A DNA stretch of 64,000 bases from Strix aluco (Eukaryota > Chordata > Aves > Strigiformes > Strigidae), in the NCBI RefSeq assembly GCF_031877795.1, contig NC_133932.1:37339180-37403179 (forward strand), given 5' to 3'. The notes below the pieces were generated by a model. That model saw only the letters and a program-made list of their open reading frames with translations. It made no database searches and was not told the origin of the DNA. The position numbers were made by a program, and so were the translations under genes. Shown here in pieces: positions 11,721 through 23,679 of this stretch (position 1 is the first letter of the stretch; each line of letters starts with the position of its first letter).

Positions 11721-14700
11721 AATATCCTCCTGTCCTCTTGCTGCCTTATTGCCCCCTTATCTCGCTCCTTCACCCACTGGCTGCTGTCCTGCACTTCCAT
11801 CACACGTTTTTTGGAAAGGAGCCTCTCTTTCCAATATGTAGTTTTACAAGACCTAGTCCAGCGGTGTCCCAGTTTCTGACTGGTGTCCTAGACACCATCT
11901 AACAACAAATACCCCTAAGTCATGGCAGACAATAGTGGAAAGTTAACCTTGATAGCAAGTGGCTGCAAGTTGTTTGAATTTGACTGCAACTTGGCACTTC
12001 CTAGGTTAGCATGATGATGATATCAGTTCATTTCCCAGTAAGAAAATCTGGTAAAAAGACACCAGAAGCAGCTCTCAAAGCAAGTTTCATGGCATTTGCT
12101 GCATGACCCTGAAGTGAAAGGAAAACTCGTCTTCTAAGATGGTCCCTTTGGTTTAAAAGTAAAATACCTGTGGATTGGATTGGAGTGGATTGGAACTAGA
12201 GTGAACTAGTGAACTCTAGTTCAAGGGACAAAGAGAAAACTTCAGTTTTCAAAGCCACTGGACAAGGTACTGTTAAGTAGAAAGCTCATAAGGAAATATA
12301 GCAGTATATCATATATAACCCTTTTCTGATTTCAGCTTGAAACACTCTGCATTGGTTACTAACTTAAAAATTTTGGGAAGTGTGAATACCTCCCCTTCTC
12401 TTGCAGGAGTTGTACTAGCCCTGCACACCTATACCTCTAAATAAAGGACAAAAAGCAAATATGTTCTGAAGAAGGACATAGTTAATAAGAAAAAGCCCTC
12501 TGTATCTAGTAGCAGCACTAGTGATGCTCAGAAGGGAGTGCTCTGTATTCGTGTTTACATATTGATTGTTTTGAAGCCTCTTTCAGTTCCAGGAATGGTA
12601 GACTATAAAAAATGATATATATTTGTGGTTTGGCACCCAAAGAGAGCTTCAACTCATGCATCATTGCCGGTTGCCAACATCTGCAAAATATTACACGTTG
12701 GTTTTGTTTTGGGGTTTTTTAAGCCTCAAACTGCAAAACTAACGTCACTCACTGGTTGCACCTACTGCCGAGTAACAGGGTGGAATTTTGGTATTGGAGT
12801 TTCGCCAATGCAGGTCACCAAGTTTACTAATAAACAGGATTTTATGATAATACTTCTCTCTGCTGCTGTGCTATAGAGTAAATTCTAGCTAAATAAAACT
12901 TAGAAAGAAATTTCAGTTTCTTTTCAGAACTGACTAGTGAATAAAGAACATTGAGATTTATTTTTAAAATAATCTTCCACTGAAAATGTACCAGTACCAC
13001 AGTATAATGACACTTGGCTTTGTCAAAGGAGGAAAATAATCTGCGCAGATGATTTTGGAACCATATGTGTGAGCAGTGGGGAACAGTCTGTCAAAGTGTA
13101 GAGTCCTCCTTCTTGCTGAAATACTTGGCAATGGTCTGTACATAGAAAATCTGATGCCAGAAAAACTCACCCCATGCTTACACAAGCCCAGCAGATCTCG
13201 TGACTCACACACAGCAGCACAGATGTGTATACAAGGAACCATCCTTAACCAACATCTGTCTCAGACACAAGTGAGAAAGAAAGCACCACCCTGAGCAATT
13301 AAGCCACAGCTGCCAGGCAGTAGCGAATACTTGCTCAAAATGCATCACATGGCATCAAGTTATTGTGGGCAAACACCATCAACTTCAGCAGTTGTAGCAC
13401 ACATTTTTTTCTTGCTTATAAATGGCAAAGAAGTAGGCAAACAGGAACATCACAACACTAACTTTTCCCCCCTTCTTGCCTGTCGAATTTCAAGACCACA
13501 ACAGCAAACCTCACCACTGCATATGTGCTTCATGGAAGGATAAGACTTCATGACACTTAGTGTTTGTTTGCAGAAAGAATAGGCATGCTTATAACACAGA
13601 TGGATATCCAGAATGTATTTGGATTGGAGTAGAAAGGAAGATAAAAGAAACACTGGTTAATAAACTCAAATTCAACCCCTTTATCTTAAACTGTTAAATT
13701 TCAGGCTCCTTTGCCTTCAATGCTATTTTAGCTTTACTTCAAATTTAATCTGTCTGCAGCATAGGCGTAATGTTAGTCTGACATGCCCAAGTGGAACACT
13801 GAAGCAAAAGCACTATTGTAAATTCATGCCTTGCTTGATTTTGTAACTGATTTCCAGTACAAATTAACTCTAAACCATCAACTGGTCCACAGCAATGAAG
13901 GTTCCGCCTGCATGCAGTAGAGCTATGGAAACACCTAAGCCACAACAAAAGGTCCACAAAAACAATTAGAAATGCAAGCTTGAAAACAACATGTTTTGTA
14001 AGCTAAAGCGAAACATCTGAATCTGCTGTTGGTAAAGACAGATCTGCCAGAAACAAATATGCCTCCATGGCCGTGACCTAGCCAACATCAAGATGCAGCT
14101 CTCCTCTTCAGAAATATCGATTAATTAAACCTAGACCAAGACAGTGGAGCAGTGGTCCTCACCACACTTGCTCTGCAACTGACATTTTGTCCATCTAGTT
14201 TCAGCGTGGATTTCTCTTTTTCTCTTGCATGCAAAATGAATCACAGGTCAGCACAAACACTGTAAGATGCCTTCAAATCTCCCGATTTTTGACTGCTCTT
14301 TTTTAATGCTAACACAATGATTTTGCATAATAAGCTAAGCTACTTTTCCCAGATCCTGCTGGTGAGGCTTTTTTCTTAGCCCACCAGTCACTGTGTATAT
14401 GGCCAGCTTTGCTGCCCAGGGCTCTGACTGGCACACACTGGTCTCTCCACCACCCACCCCAGGTTAGCACCCCTGCAACAGAGCTGGCAGAGGCAAACAC
14501 ATGCTGCCTCTCAGTTGCCACAGGTCAAAGTCCAGCTTTAATATACATAAGCTTGAATGGATGAGTCATAAGCCCACATGCTTTTCTGCTATGGGAATAG
14601 TAACTTCTGGTGAAGAAGCAAACAACTTCTCAGACTACTGCAGATAGACTGAATGGAGCCCTTCAGGTTTTAAGCATACCAGTAAGAAAATGCACACTCA

Positions 14701-14940
14701 CGCTGAAATCTTGTGTCAGATGGATCGAGGGCATGGCGTAACTCAAAACCATCTTCCTCTCTTCAAAGAGAAGGAAGAAGAAAATAAAAGATCTCAGACC
14801 TGTGCATACACCTTTCTGCTCTCACATGCACATATTTATCAATGCACTTGCTCATCTTCTGCAGCCTTGGATTGCCTTTCTTTATCTGTGATCTTAGCTT
14901 TAAAAGCCACAGAAACTTTTCCTCTCTTAAAATTCTCCAT
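11720..14940. other. unique non-coding DNA, no gene seen
   Basis: Moderately AT-rich. It contains the small pentanucleotide and hairpin structure at 12171-12222. Frames are at most 92 codons and unrecognised. I see no CpG cluster and no repeat family. Confidence 0.55.
12171..12222. repeat. short TGGAT tandem repeat followed by a hairpin
   Basis: About four and a half copies of TGGAT with one variant occupy 12171-12193. They run into a perfect inverted repeat, GAACTAGAGT (12193-12202) and ACTCTAGTTC (12213-12222), whose 10-nt loop holds another ACTAGT palindrome (12205-12210). Confidence 0.85.
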
Positions 14941-15049
14941 CATATAAATTATCCCTCCCACACATGGTCTCTGTAAACCAATGGTAAAATAAGTTTGTAT
15001 GAGGCTGTGTACAGTAAAATTACCTGTTTGTTGCACAGCCAAAGCCCAC

Positions 15050-15880
15050 CAGAGGGTCCCCAAGAAAAATCACTTACAAGCTGAAACACAGTGCTGTGAT
15101 CCAGCCTGTGTTTACGTGGCAGGAGTGTTAGCCGGTGTCTCGGCCATGCTCTCTCACGTGGCACTGGGACTTGGGGTGAGCATGTGTGGTAATGGTGACA
15201 AGCTGGACCAAAGGGAAAGAGGGTGGGCAATGGGAGGACCCCTGCATGGCCATGGGGTGTGAAAAGGGCATTGCGCCTGCCCTGTGCATGGTGCTGCACC
15301 CCACAACATCAAGAGGGGGCCTGGACAAAACCTGGCTCTGCCCGCTTGCCTGTCCACCCTGCACAGGGGCTGCTGCCTCGATTTTTCAGGCAGGGATGGG
15401 GGGAAGGTGCCTCTGGGCAACATTTGAAAAGCGCAGTTGGGACAGCCAAGGAGAGCTGAGAAATCCCAATTTCCCTGCTGAGACAACTTAGAGCTGGAAC
15501 GGGATGCTCCAAAAAACAGGGAAACCAGAAAGCAGCAAATTAAGAATCAAGCAAAACCAAAACAAACCAAACATGAACAAAAGTAGTCCTACACACATCT
15601 GATACACTATAAACCCTGTTCTTCAGTGAGAGGTGGGCATTTTGCAAGTCTGGCCTGTCTGTGAAGAACTTTCCCCAGTCAGATCTGCAGACCAGGCTTG
15701 TTTACACGGTGTACATCAAGAGGAAACCCCTCGAAAACTGGGTCACCGAGGTTCGAGCCTGGAGCCCAGCCACAAGGAAGGAACCCAAAAACACGTCACT
15801 GAGCTTTGCAGCATGCAGGCAGCCACTGACCTGGGTCATGGAGTGGCGCCCACATGGTGACCTGACTCCCTGACACCTAA
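15050..15880. other. GC-richer patch with overlapping spurious frames
   Basis: The region is GC-richer than its flanks, and frames of 67-116 codons overlap on both strands. A tRNA B-box-like word occurs near 15750 (GGTTCGAGCC), but no A box or acceptor stem can be placed. No gene is supported. Confidence 0.5.
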
Positions 15881-16078
15881 CTAAGGGCCAAGCTGTAATT
15901 TAGACGAAGCTGGTGATTTTCTATCAGCTCCAGCAAGCTGAAGGTGTTGAACCCATGAGCTCACACAGCTTGGCATCATCTAACTAAGCTGACAGCACCA
16001 AATCAGTGAATTCATGGTGCTCTGTGTTTCAGCTAGGGCAAAACAAAGCTGAAGAAATAGCACAGCAGCATTGTCTTT

Positions 16079-16095
16079 GGGGGGGGGGGGGGGGG
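16079..16095. repeat. poly-G run (17 G)
   Basis: Seventeen consecutive G on the plus strand. Such runs can form G-quadruplexes and often vary in length or are miscalled by sequencing. Confidence 0.95.
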
Positions 16096-16099
16096 AGGC

Positions 16100-18690
16100 A
16101 GAGATCCTGAGCATGGCCAGACTTCAAGGGGAGCACTTGTAGGCAGTTGAAGAAGCATTCCTGTCTTCCACTTCTTTTGGTTGTGGAGGAGAAAGCGCCT
16201 TTCCCTCAAAGAGCGCCTGGAAGCAAGGTATCACTCCCTACCATCTCACTGCAGTGATGGTCACGTTTTGGACTGTCATGCACTAGGATCAAGGCAGATA
16301 TGATGTCACAGGGAAGACTGAGCTGCTGAAATACAGCAGAGGAGATGGAGCAGGAGAATGCAACAAGAGAAAAACTAGCAGATGGGCAGAAAATAGGCTA
16401 GATGATTCTGAAAGGGAAGAAATCATTAAGTTTAGAAATCTTCCTCTGCTTCCTAGTCAACAAACATGTTGCTGGGATCAGGTAGGATAATCCTGCTCCT
16501 GGGTCCATTTCTGCCAGATGTGCCTGTTCACATTCTCAAGTTCAGTGCACTTCCTTCAATCAAGCACAAAATAAATTCTCACATTTCCCCCACTTCGCTT
16601 TTACATGCACACTCCATTCCATGTTTCCCCAGGGGCATTTTCCACTGGATCTGTTTTGTTGTAAAGGCAACAGATAGTTGCCAAAAAAAAAAAATATCCA
16701 AAACAAACAAACAAAATAGCCCAAACAGCATGGATGTAGTTCATGTAGTTCAGTTGTAGTGCAACGCAGTTCACTGACCACTCTATCATTCTCTGTCATT
16801 ACTGGTAAATTATTCAATCTGTTATCAAGGAAAGTGCTTTAAACATGCAATCATCTGTTGTATATCTTGTGTTCTAAAAGTGTGTGGTCATGTCAAATAT
16901 GTCCTAAACTCTTTCATTTTGTCTGCCCAGTTGTACATAGACACCAGCATAAACAAATATCAGATACACATACCTACAAGTAATGTAATGGATTCAATCC
17001 ACTTCTGATGCTTCTCTTTCATCTTCAAGGAAAGAGGAGGGGGAAAAAGCCCTGTTCCACTTCCACTGTGCTCACGCAATCCCATCACCACCTGCCTGCC
17101 CTGCTCCCATTTGAGTGGGGAATTTCCTGAGAGATGTGGATCTGGTATGTTTTTCAGCACAGATTCACTGAGCCTACAGAGTGACCCTAGTGACTGAATG
17201 GCATTTACATGCTTCAAGGGGTGAGTTTGATACTGAGAAGGTTTGCAAGGGAGTTATTTCTACAACTGCATCACTAAACCAGAAGGTAAGAGGTATGAAT
17301 ATCTTGGACCTGAACATGTGTAGCGATATGATTTCAAAACAGAGAGCACACATAGTGAGCAAAGTTGAGATAATCTGGGAGCTGGCCACCAGTGCCACAC
17401 ATGGAATAAATGCAGTGTCCTCTGCTTTCGCCACCATGTTTTCCATGCTGGAGACCAGGATACTTGGCTGGGAGTAAAACCAGGTTTCTACTGCTGCAGG
17501 AGGCTAGAGCAGGTGGCATTAGACCCTCTTTATGTTCAAGCTGGTTTTTCCCCTCCCTGCCTGCTTTGAGCTGTAAACAGCCCAAGAGAGGTGTCCTCTT
17601 AAGTAGCAGGCATTGCTATCACCTGGGAGTGGCTCCCAAACACTCCACCATTTGAAATCATCACCTTGCTTGCAAAGGTTAATAGGACGGGCTGATTTCC
17701 AAGTGGGAAGCTTTGTATGTAAGTGGGTTAGCAAGAGGGTGGGGAGGAGACAGGCCCTTATAAAAATAAAAATTCACTTACCCAGCAGTTGTAACTGGGC
17801 AAGGTCACTTACAGTATGCAAGACATAAAGCCCAGCGTAACAGATATTTACTTAACATGGGGAAGTGGACCAGGCCACTCATCTCCAGTGAGGATCTACT
17901 GCCCAGGCATGGTGCTGTTGGGCATCCTGCAGTAGGGGAAGTCCAAAACAGGACAGGTTTTTATCCCAAGGACCAGGAGCAGAAGAGTCCGCCAAACAGG
18001 AACATGCAGTAGCAAACACCGGGGCTCAATTTTGTTTGTTTTATTTTAATATAAGCCACCCCATCTATCTCCATTCCATACCTTAATGTGCTTCCCCCTA
18101 ACCCAAGGCATCTGCCCCCCCCCCGCCTTTTTATTCCTTCTCATTCAACTGCATCAGGTTGCTTTCATCAGAGCATATAGGATGGGGAAGCACTGCCATG
18201 ACCTCTCAGCAGGTCACTCACAAAGGACAAACACAAGGAGAAAAAAACATCAGTTCTTGGAAAACAAGACCTGAAACTTTTCTTTTCCGACATGGACTAG
18301 CTTGGCAGCTCGTGCTATATATAAAATGAAACATAAAATGTCTTTCTCTCTTTTGACAAACACTGCTGCACATGTCTGCTCAGATCTATTTCAGGCATCA
18401 GTACTTATTCAAGGCAAATCACAGCTCTGTGTAGGTGTGTCAAGGATGATTCAGCAGAGAAACATGCATGGCTGAAAATGTACCATGCCTATGGAAAACA
18501 GAAATGTTGTATACCCCTTTCTAGCCAAATTACAGAAATCTCCCTTTTCATGCTTACACTAAGATGTAAGGTGGTTCTGCTTATTGCTTTAATGAGCTGC
18601 TCCTTCCACTGGTGCAGAGGGTCAATCATGCAGTCTGTGTTAAGCAGAAAGTACCACACAACAGCAGGAAAATACTGATGTCTATGCATG
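16100..18690. other. unique non-coding DNA, no gene seen
   Basis: Contains a poly-A stretch near 16683-16694, a 10-C run at 18115-18124 and a weak MIR-like piece at 17773-17822. Frames are 98 codons or fewer, on both strands, without domains. Confidence 0.55.
17773..17822 (+). repeat. weak MIR-like fragment
   Basis: The words 'ttcacttacccagcagttg' and 'ctgggcaaggtcacttac' lie at the spacing expected for the MIR core ('cacttaccagctgtgtgacc' then 'ttgggcaagtcacttaac'). Only about 50 bp align and the flanks do not match, so chance similarity is possible. Confidence 0.3.
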
Positions 18691-18699
18691 TCGTATGTC

Positions 18700-19265
18700 T
18701 TTCATTGAACAGCATCATGTTTTTCCACACCTAAGAAAAAGGACAACAGCAGCTTGGTGACATATACATGGCAGTTTCCTTAGGTGTATATACATATTTA
18801 CATAAAGAACTTTTAATACTAATAGGGAAATATACTTAAGTAATGCCTTTTATACTAGGAAACCAATCTATGAGTTTGATCAATCTGTTAGCTTTTTACA
18901 GCTTGATTATTAAACCAAATTAACTCCTACTGTTACACACAGTTCTTGCATGAGATATATCACACAAACCCACATATATACAAATATTTACTCTCAAGAA
19001 GAGCTGACCTCTCTTAATGCACAAATGTTCTGTGTTACTCCAATTTAGATGTAAAATGTCACATTTTAAAAGAAGAGCCTTGGGAGAACATACTGAAAAT
19101 AGCCATTATGTCCATGAAAACATCTCATTATTCAAAATGGAGTTATGTTTAAAAGTGTCCTGTTTATTTAAAGCTCAAGTTCTAAAAATAAAATCCACAT
19201 TTCTCATTCTGTTCAGATACTCAATTACTTAACATGTTTATGGCACTAAAATGAACACTGGTATG
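18700..19265. promoter_or_regulatory. AT-rich block, possible conserved element
   Basis: About 550 bp of very AT-rich but non-repetitive sequence, with several TTTACATA, TTAATAC and ATTAACT words. The texture resembles AT-rich conserved non-coding DNA, but there is no direct evidence of function. Confidence 0.15.
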
Positions 19266-19269
19266 TTTT

Positions 19270-22200
19270 GTTATTTAGGCTTTTTAAAAAAAAAGTGTTG
19301 TAACGACAACCAAAGATTTAGTAGCCATTTTAATTGCTGAAGTTGACCTCATAGGAAGTGATCTTGGAGAAAGACAGGCTTTTAGCAGGGCAGTGATTTA
19401 ATACATTGAATTTACTGCAAGATAAATAAGCAAGAGTAATACTATTTTCAAATCTCTCTACTTTTGCCTATGTGAGGTCTCCATGAGGAGTATCATGAAA
19501 TGGATCAAGAGGCATGCAGCTGACTTGTCACAGGGCACTCTAAGAGAAAGATGCTCCCCCAGTTCAGTCCTCATTAGGAGGTGCAGAGGGCTGCTGCTGG
19601 CAGTTTTTGGATGGAGTCACAAGAGAAAGTTGCTTTTGCCATTAATTCCATGGGGTCCAGAAGTGAGGAGATGAGAAGCAGCCTCCTTGCCACGCTGAAG
19701 AACTGTCAGAGGCTTCCATCTGACAAAAAGCCTAAAAGCACATAGTGCTATTTCCAGCATTTCAGGTCTAACACATCAGGAACTTACCAGCAGCTCCACG
19801 GGTCTTCTGGTCAAACTGGCAGGGAAGCTATTGCCATCTTATCTGCCAGATCTTTTTCTGGAGGACTAATAGCATGACACCCCTTTTTCAGGGTTATAAA
19901 AAGGGATTCTCCTCTGGCTTAGATATTGACCTGCTGTACCTATTTACCTGTGCATAATAAAGACATAGCACCTTCCCTGAGGGGAATCACAGATCAAATA
20001 TACATATGCCAATCTGGGCTCCACAACAGAGCATACCCAGAAGCAGAGAGGTATTTGAAGCCTGTCACAGGGCTTATGCCTAAATGTGATGACAACATCT
20101 TTGGGCAAATATGTCTACTATGAAATTGTGGTGTTTTTTCAGATCCACTTAAAAACCAAGATGGGCAAAACCAACCAAAAAAAACCCAACAAAACCATTT
20201 ACCCTCAGCCTCACATTCAGGAAGTGAAATTGCCACCTTAAGACAACAACAACAGCCCTAAAAATTATCTATTTTTCATTATTGTTGTTGTTGTTGATAA
20301 GATTACAAGTGACTGTACCAGAGCCCCCCTGGGCAGCTGGCACTGAAGGAGCTGTGGAGCCCAGCCAGTGGCTCCAAAACACACACATGCAGAAAATGGT
20401 GCATCAGAAGTGCCATCGCTGGCCACATCGCCGGCTGTTGGAAGAAGCAACAAGTGAGCACAACCCATCTCCAGGCTGCCCTTCCCCTCTTTTAAAATTC
20501 CAGATTAATGAGCGCTTCACACAGAAGGGAAAATTTTTAACTCTGACTCACAGGCTTATTATTTTTTGTTTATAAGACACACCCACTAATTTTACATTGG
20601 ATGCAGGCATACATCATGAACAACAGGCACGTGACAAACATTAGAAACAGTAGTGTTGCCCATAACACAACTTGATTAATCAATCATACACTTCCTTGGC
20701 ACTCTCAGGGACAGACCCTTAGCATGCCATTAGACTGTTACTCAAAGTTGGAGAGAGAGCTCACATGAACGTTTTCTAGCAGCTCTTTAACTGATACAGA
20801 ATCTGCTGCAAACCTGCAAGCAGGCGGTACCCTCAGCCAGAGCGTGTGGGCATCTCTCCCATCAGTGGGAATCCCACAGCAGACAGGAGCAGTCAGTGGG
20901 CCTAAGGCTTTGGCAAATGAGAAAATAAATCCCAGCTGATATTTTGTACCTAGCTTTTCATCCATCAGGATCACAGAGCACTCTGCAAGCTGACTCAAGA
21001 CCAGAGAAATCCCATAACACGCAGCCTCATACGATGGGGATGGCCACCTCCTGGATGTATGCTTTGCAGAGATGAAGACTCCTTCCAACGCTCTGGCAGA
21101 AGAAAAGGACCCTCAAGTGGGTGTGAAGGTTCATGCTGCCAGAGTGTAAATGAGAATCAGACCTGACAGCCTTTAAACAGCATAGCCGCCCTGCGCAGCA
21201 GTGCAGAACCAGAGGAGAAGGCTGTCCAACTAAAATAACAGGGATTTAGGCAAAAAGAAAGTTTGGAAGCAACCATACAACCAGTTGGACTGAGGCAAGA
21301 ACTAATGCTAGCAGATCTGCCAGCTCCAAAACACATTAAAAAAATATACAGTAATAACAAAAAAATCATGACACACAGCTCAAATCTTGAGTTTTCTAAA
21401 ACTGAATACTGTTCAGTTAATTTGGTTTATTAACTCTGCAGGCATATTCTGGTCATCAGTTTGAGCTTTCTCCCACAAATACAAGGTCTAGAAACAAGCT
21501 GTGACGTGTTGAAGAGAGCAGGGACTCCTGTGTAGTCAATCATCTGCCTGAGCTCCTGGCAAACAAGACCAGCTACACTGTGGCGCCCAGGATGACCACA
21601 AGCATGGCTCCCCCAGCCGTAGGACCCCTGTGCAAAGCCGCTCCCAGGACCCATTGCAACCCCGTTCACTTGTGTTCCCACCAGCAGTCAGAGGGCAGAC
21701 TGCCACCTAGTGAACCACTCTTCCTCCTCCTCCTCCCCGCAGCACCCCACACTTTCCGGCCCTGTCCCACTGATGGCGGACCCATGGCAGCTGTACTGTC
21801 TCCCCATGACTGTTACTGCTCTGGCAGCAGCTCCCAAAGTTTCCTGCTCATGAGCCAACTTCCAGGCTTGCATTGCTGCAGGGAGTCACTGCTGCTTGCC
21901 TGGGAGCTGCTCATGGCTCTGTGATGAACATTTTGGCTTGGCTTGCCCAGAGCATTGCTCTGTCTCCATTCCACAGAGCAGGCAACCTCACCGAGCAAGG
22001 CAGACCCAGGATGAAGGCCAAGGAAGCACACACAGCAGAGCAATTGAACCCCTTTAAAGTGGCATCCCCGTTGATTCAATCTTCATAGCAGGCTTTTGTC
22101 AGGAAGAAATAAGATTACTGAAGCGAATGAGAAAAGGTATAGAGGAGTGCCACTGGTGTGGGGCAACCTGAAGATGTTTAATGGAGGGAATTCAACAGGA

Positions 22201-23595
22201 GAAACAACCCCAGCACAGAGAAGAGACCTTGCAGGGCTGAAGACTCTGGTGCACCACTCGTGAGGGTCCCTGCTGAGATTGCTCCTCTAGTGTGGCCAGG
22301 CCTTGGAACTGCCTCGTCCTTGGCCTTGGCTTCTCTGTCAAGCCCAGAAAGCCCAAAGTAAGGAGGCAGCACATCGGTGCACTCAGGCCAGGCCGTGAGC
22401 AGGCAGGCTGCAGGCTCCTACCTCCGAACACATGAAGGGATGTGAGCTGCTTGATGAGACCTCATCTAATATAACCACTGCATTCTTGGTATGGATTCTT
22501 GATACTAATCACAGGCTGGCTATAGTTGGAATAGATGGTGATTGCCCACTCTCCCCAAATCCAAATTCCTGCTGGTGATCCAAGGATCTCACTGTTTTTC
22601 TTTTTTCTGTTTTTTTCCAAACCTGGCATAAAGAGAGCAGATCTCACTGTACTTTATTTCTGGAAGTCAGGGAGATTATTGAAGCAATCATTCACTGGGA
22701 AGAAACAAGTTCAGGCAAATTATAGGTATCCCTCCTCTCCTGAGAGGCCTGAGTATAAGAGAGATGCAAAAAATGCCTCACTTGAATATGTCTGAAAATA
22801 ACAAACATCTCCTAACCAGTTGTTCACCCTTGTCCATTATGTGGCGTCATAACGGAGCAAATAATAGTGTACCAAGGGAAGTAAAAACACCTCTGAACAC
22901 CATCTAACACAGCGATTGGGTGTTATTCTTATGAAATATGCTGGCCAAGTAGAGAAAAGTGGCAGGGTGGAAGCTGCTTGGAAACCCAAGGACAGCCAAA
23001 GCAACAGGTCCAGGCTCAGCCACCCCTACTCCTGTTGTTGTAAAATAGGAGTGACACGTTGCACACTATGTAGGTAATTACAGCCACTTAACCCTCATCT
23101 GCATTCCACACAATGCAGCCAAGGAATAAATATAATTACCTCCTTGTCTAGCGCTGTTCCTCAGGTTAACCTCCCACCAGCCAAGCAACCACCTCCCCCA
23201 TTAAAAAAAAAAATATTCAAAAGCATTAAATTGACAACTAAATCCAGGGTTCTGATCTCTGGAGCAACTCCCCAGAGGACCCCCTGCATGCCCAATTTTG
23301 TTGTGGAGGACCAACAGAACATCCCCCACCCCAAACATCCATACAGCACTGTCAACTGAGAAAAATGGGGTCAAACCAAGAGCAAAGCAAGGGAAAATAC
23401 ATGATGGATACAAGAGAAAGCTTCCTGAGAGGAAACTAACCTATGCCTTCCATTCACTAAGAGAAAGCAAGTTTTCCAGTTCACTTGGGATAGCTCTCTA
23501 ACTCTTCCTAACTCTAGCCAGAACTGAGGGGTGGTAAGAGACCAGCTGGGATAGAGATTGGGCAAAGCGATGGGAACTTTCCATCCCAAGTTTCT
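19270..23595. other. unique non-coding DNA, no gene seen
   Basis: Mixed composition, GC-richer at 21550-22430. Contains the CAA/TTG hairpin at 20244-20296 and a (CTC)n tract at 21721-21737. Frames up to 116 codons occur on both strands and overlap. I recognise no gene or transposon. Confidence 0.55.
20244..20296. repeat. CAA and TTG microsatellites in inverted arrangement
   Basis: CAACAACAACA (20244-20254) is followed 27 bp later by five TTG units (20282-20296). The two tracts are complementary over about 11 bp and could form a stem with an AT-rich loop. Confidence 0.85.
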
Positions 23596-23599
23596 TGTG

Positions 23600-23672
23600 C
23601 TGATGTAAGTCAGTGCAAGACCACTGAAGCTGGTGGAGGCTAAGTTTATTTATATCACCTGAGGATCTGTCT
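23600..23672 (+). repeat. ancient amniote interspersed repeat fragment
   Basis: A run of landmarks ('tgatgtaagtcagtgcaag', 'ccactgaagctggtggagg', 'tttatatcacctgaggatct') follows a motif common in turtle and crocodilian repeats: 'gtgtaaatcagtgcaactcc', 'actgaagtcaatgga', 'acaccagctgaggatctgg'. Order and spacing agree. I cannot name the family with confidence. Confidence 0.5.
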
Positions 23673-23679
23673 GATGAAT

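Noticed and set aside
11855..11900. hAT-type DNA transposon end suggested by 'ccagcggtgtccc'
   Set aside because: No matching inverted end and no 8-bp target duplication found.
15735..15775. tRNA gene suggested by a GGTTCGAGCC B-box-like word
   Set aside because: No A box at the right distance and no acceptor or anticodon stem can be drawn.
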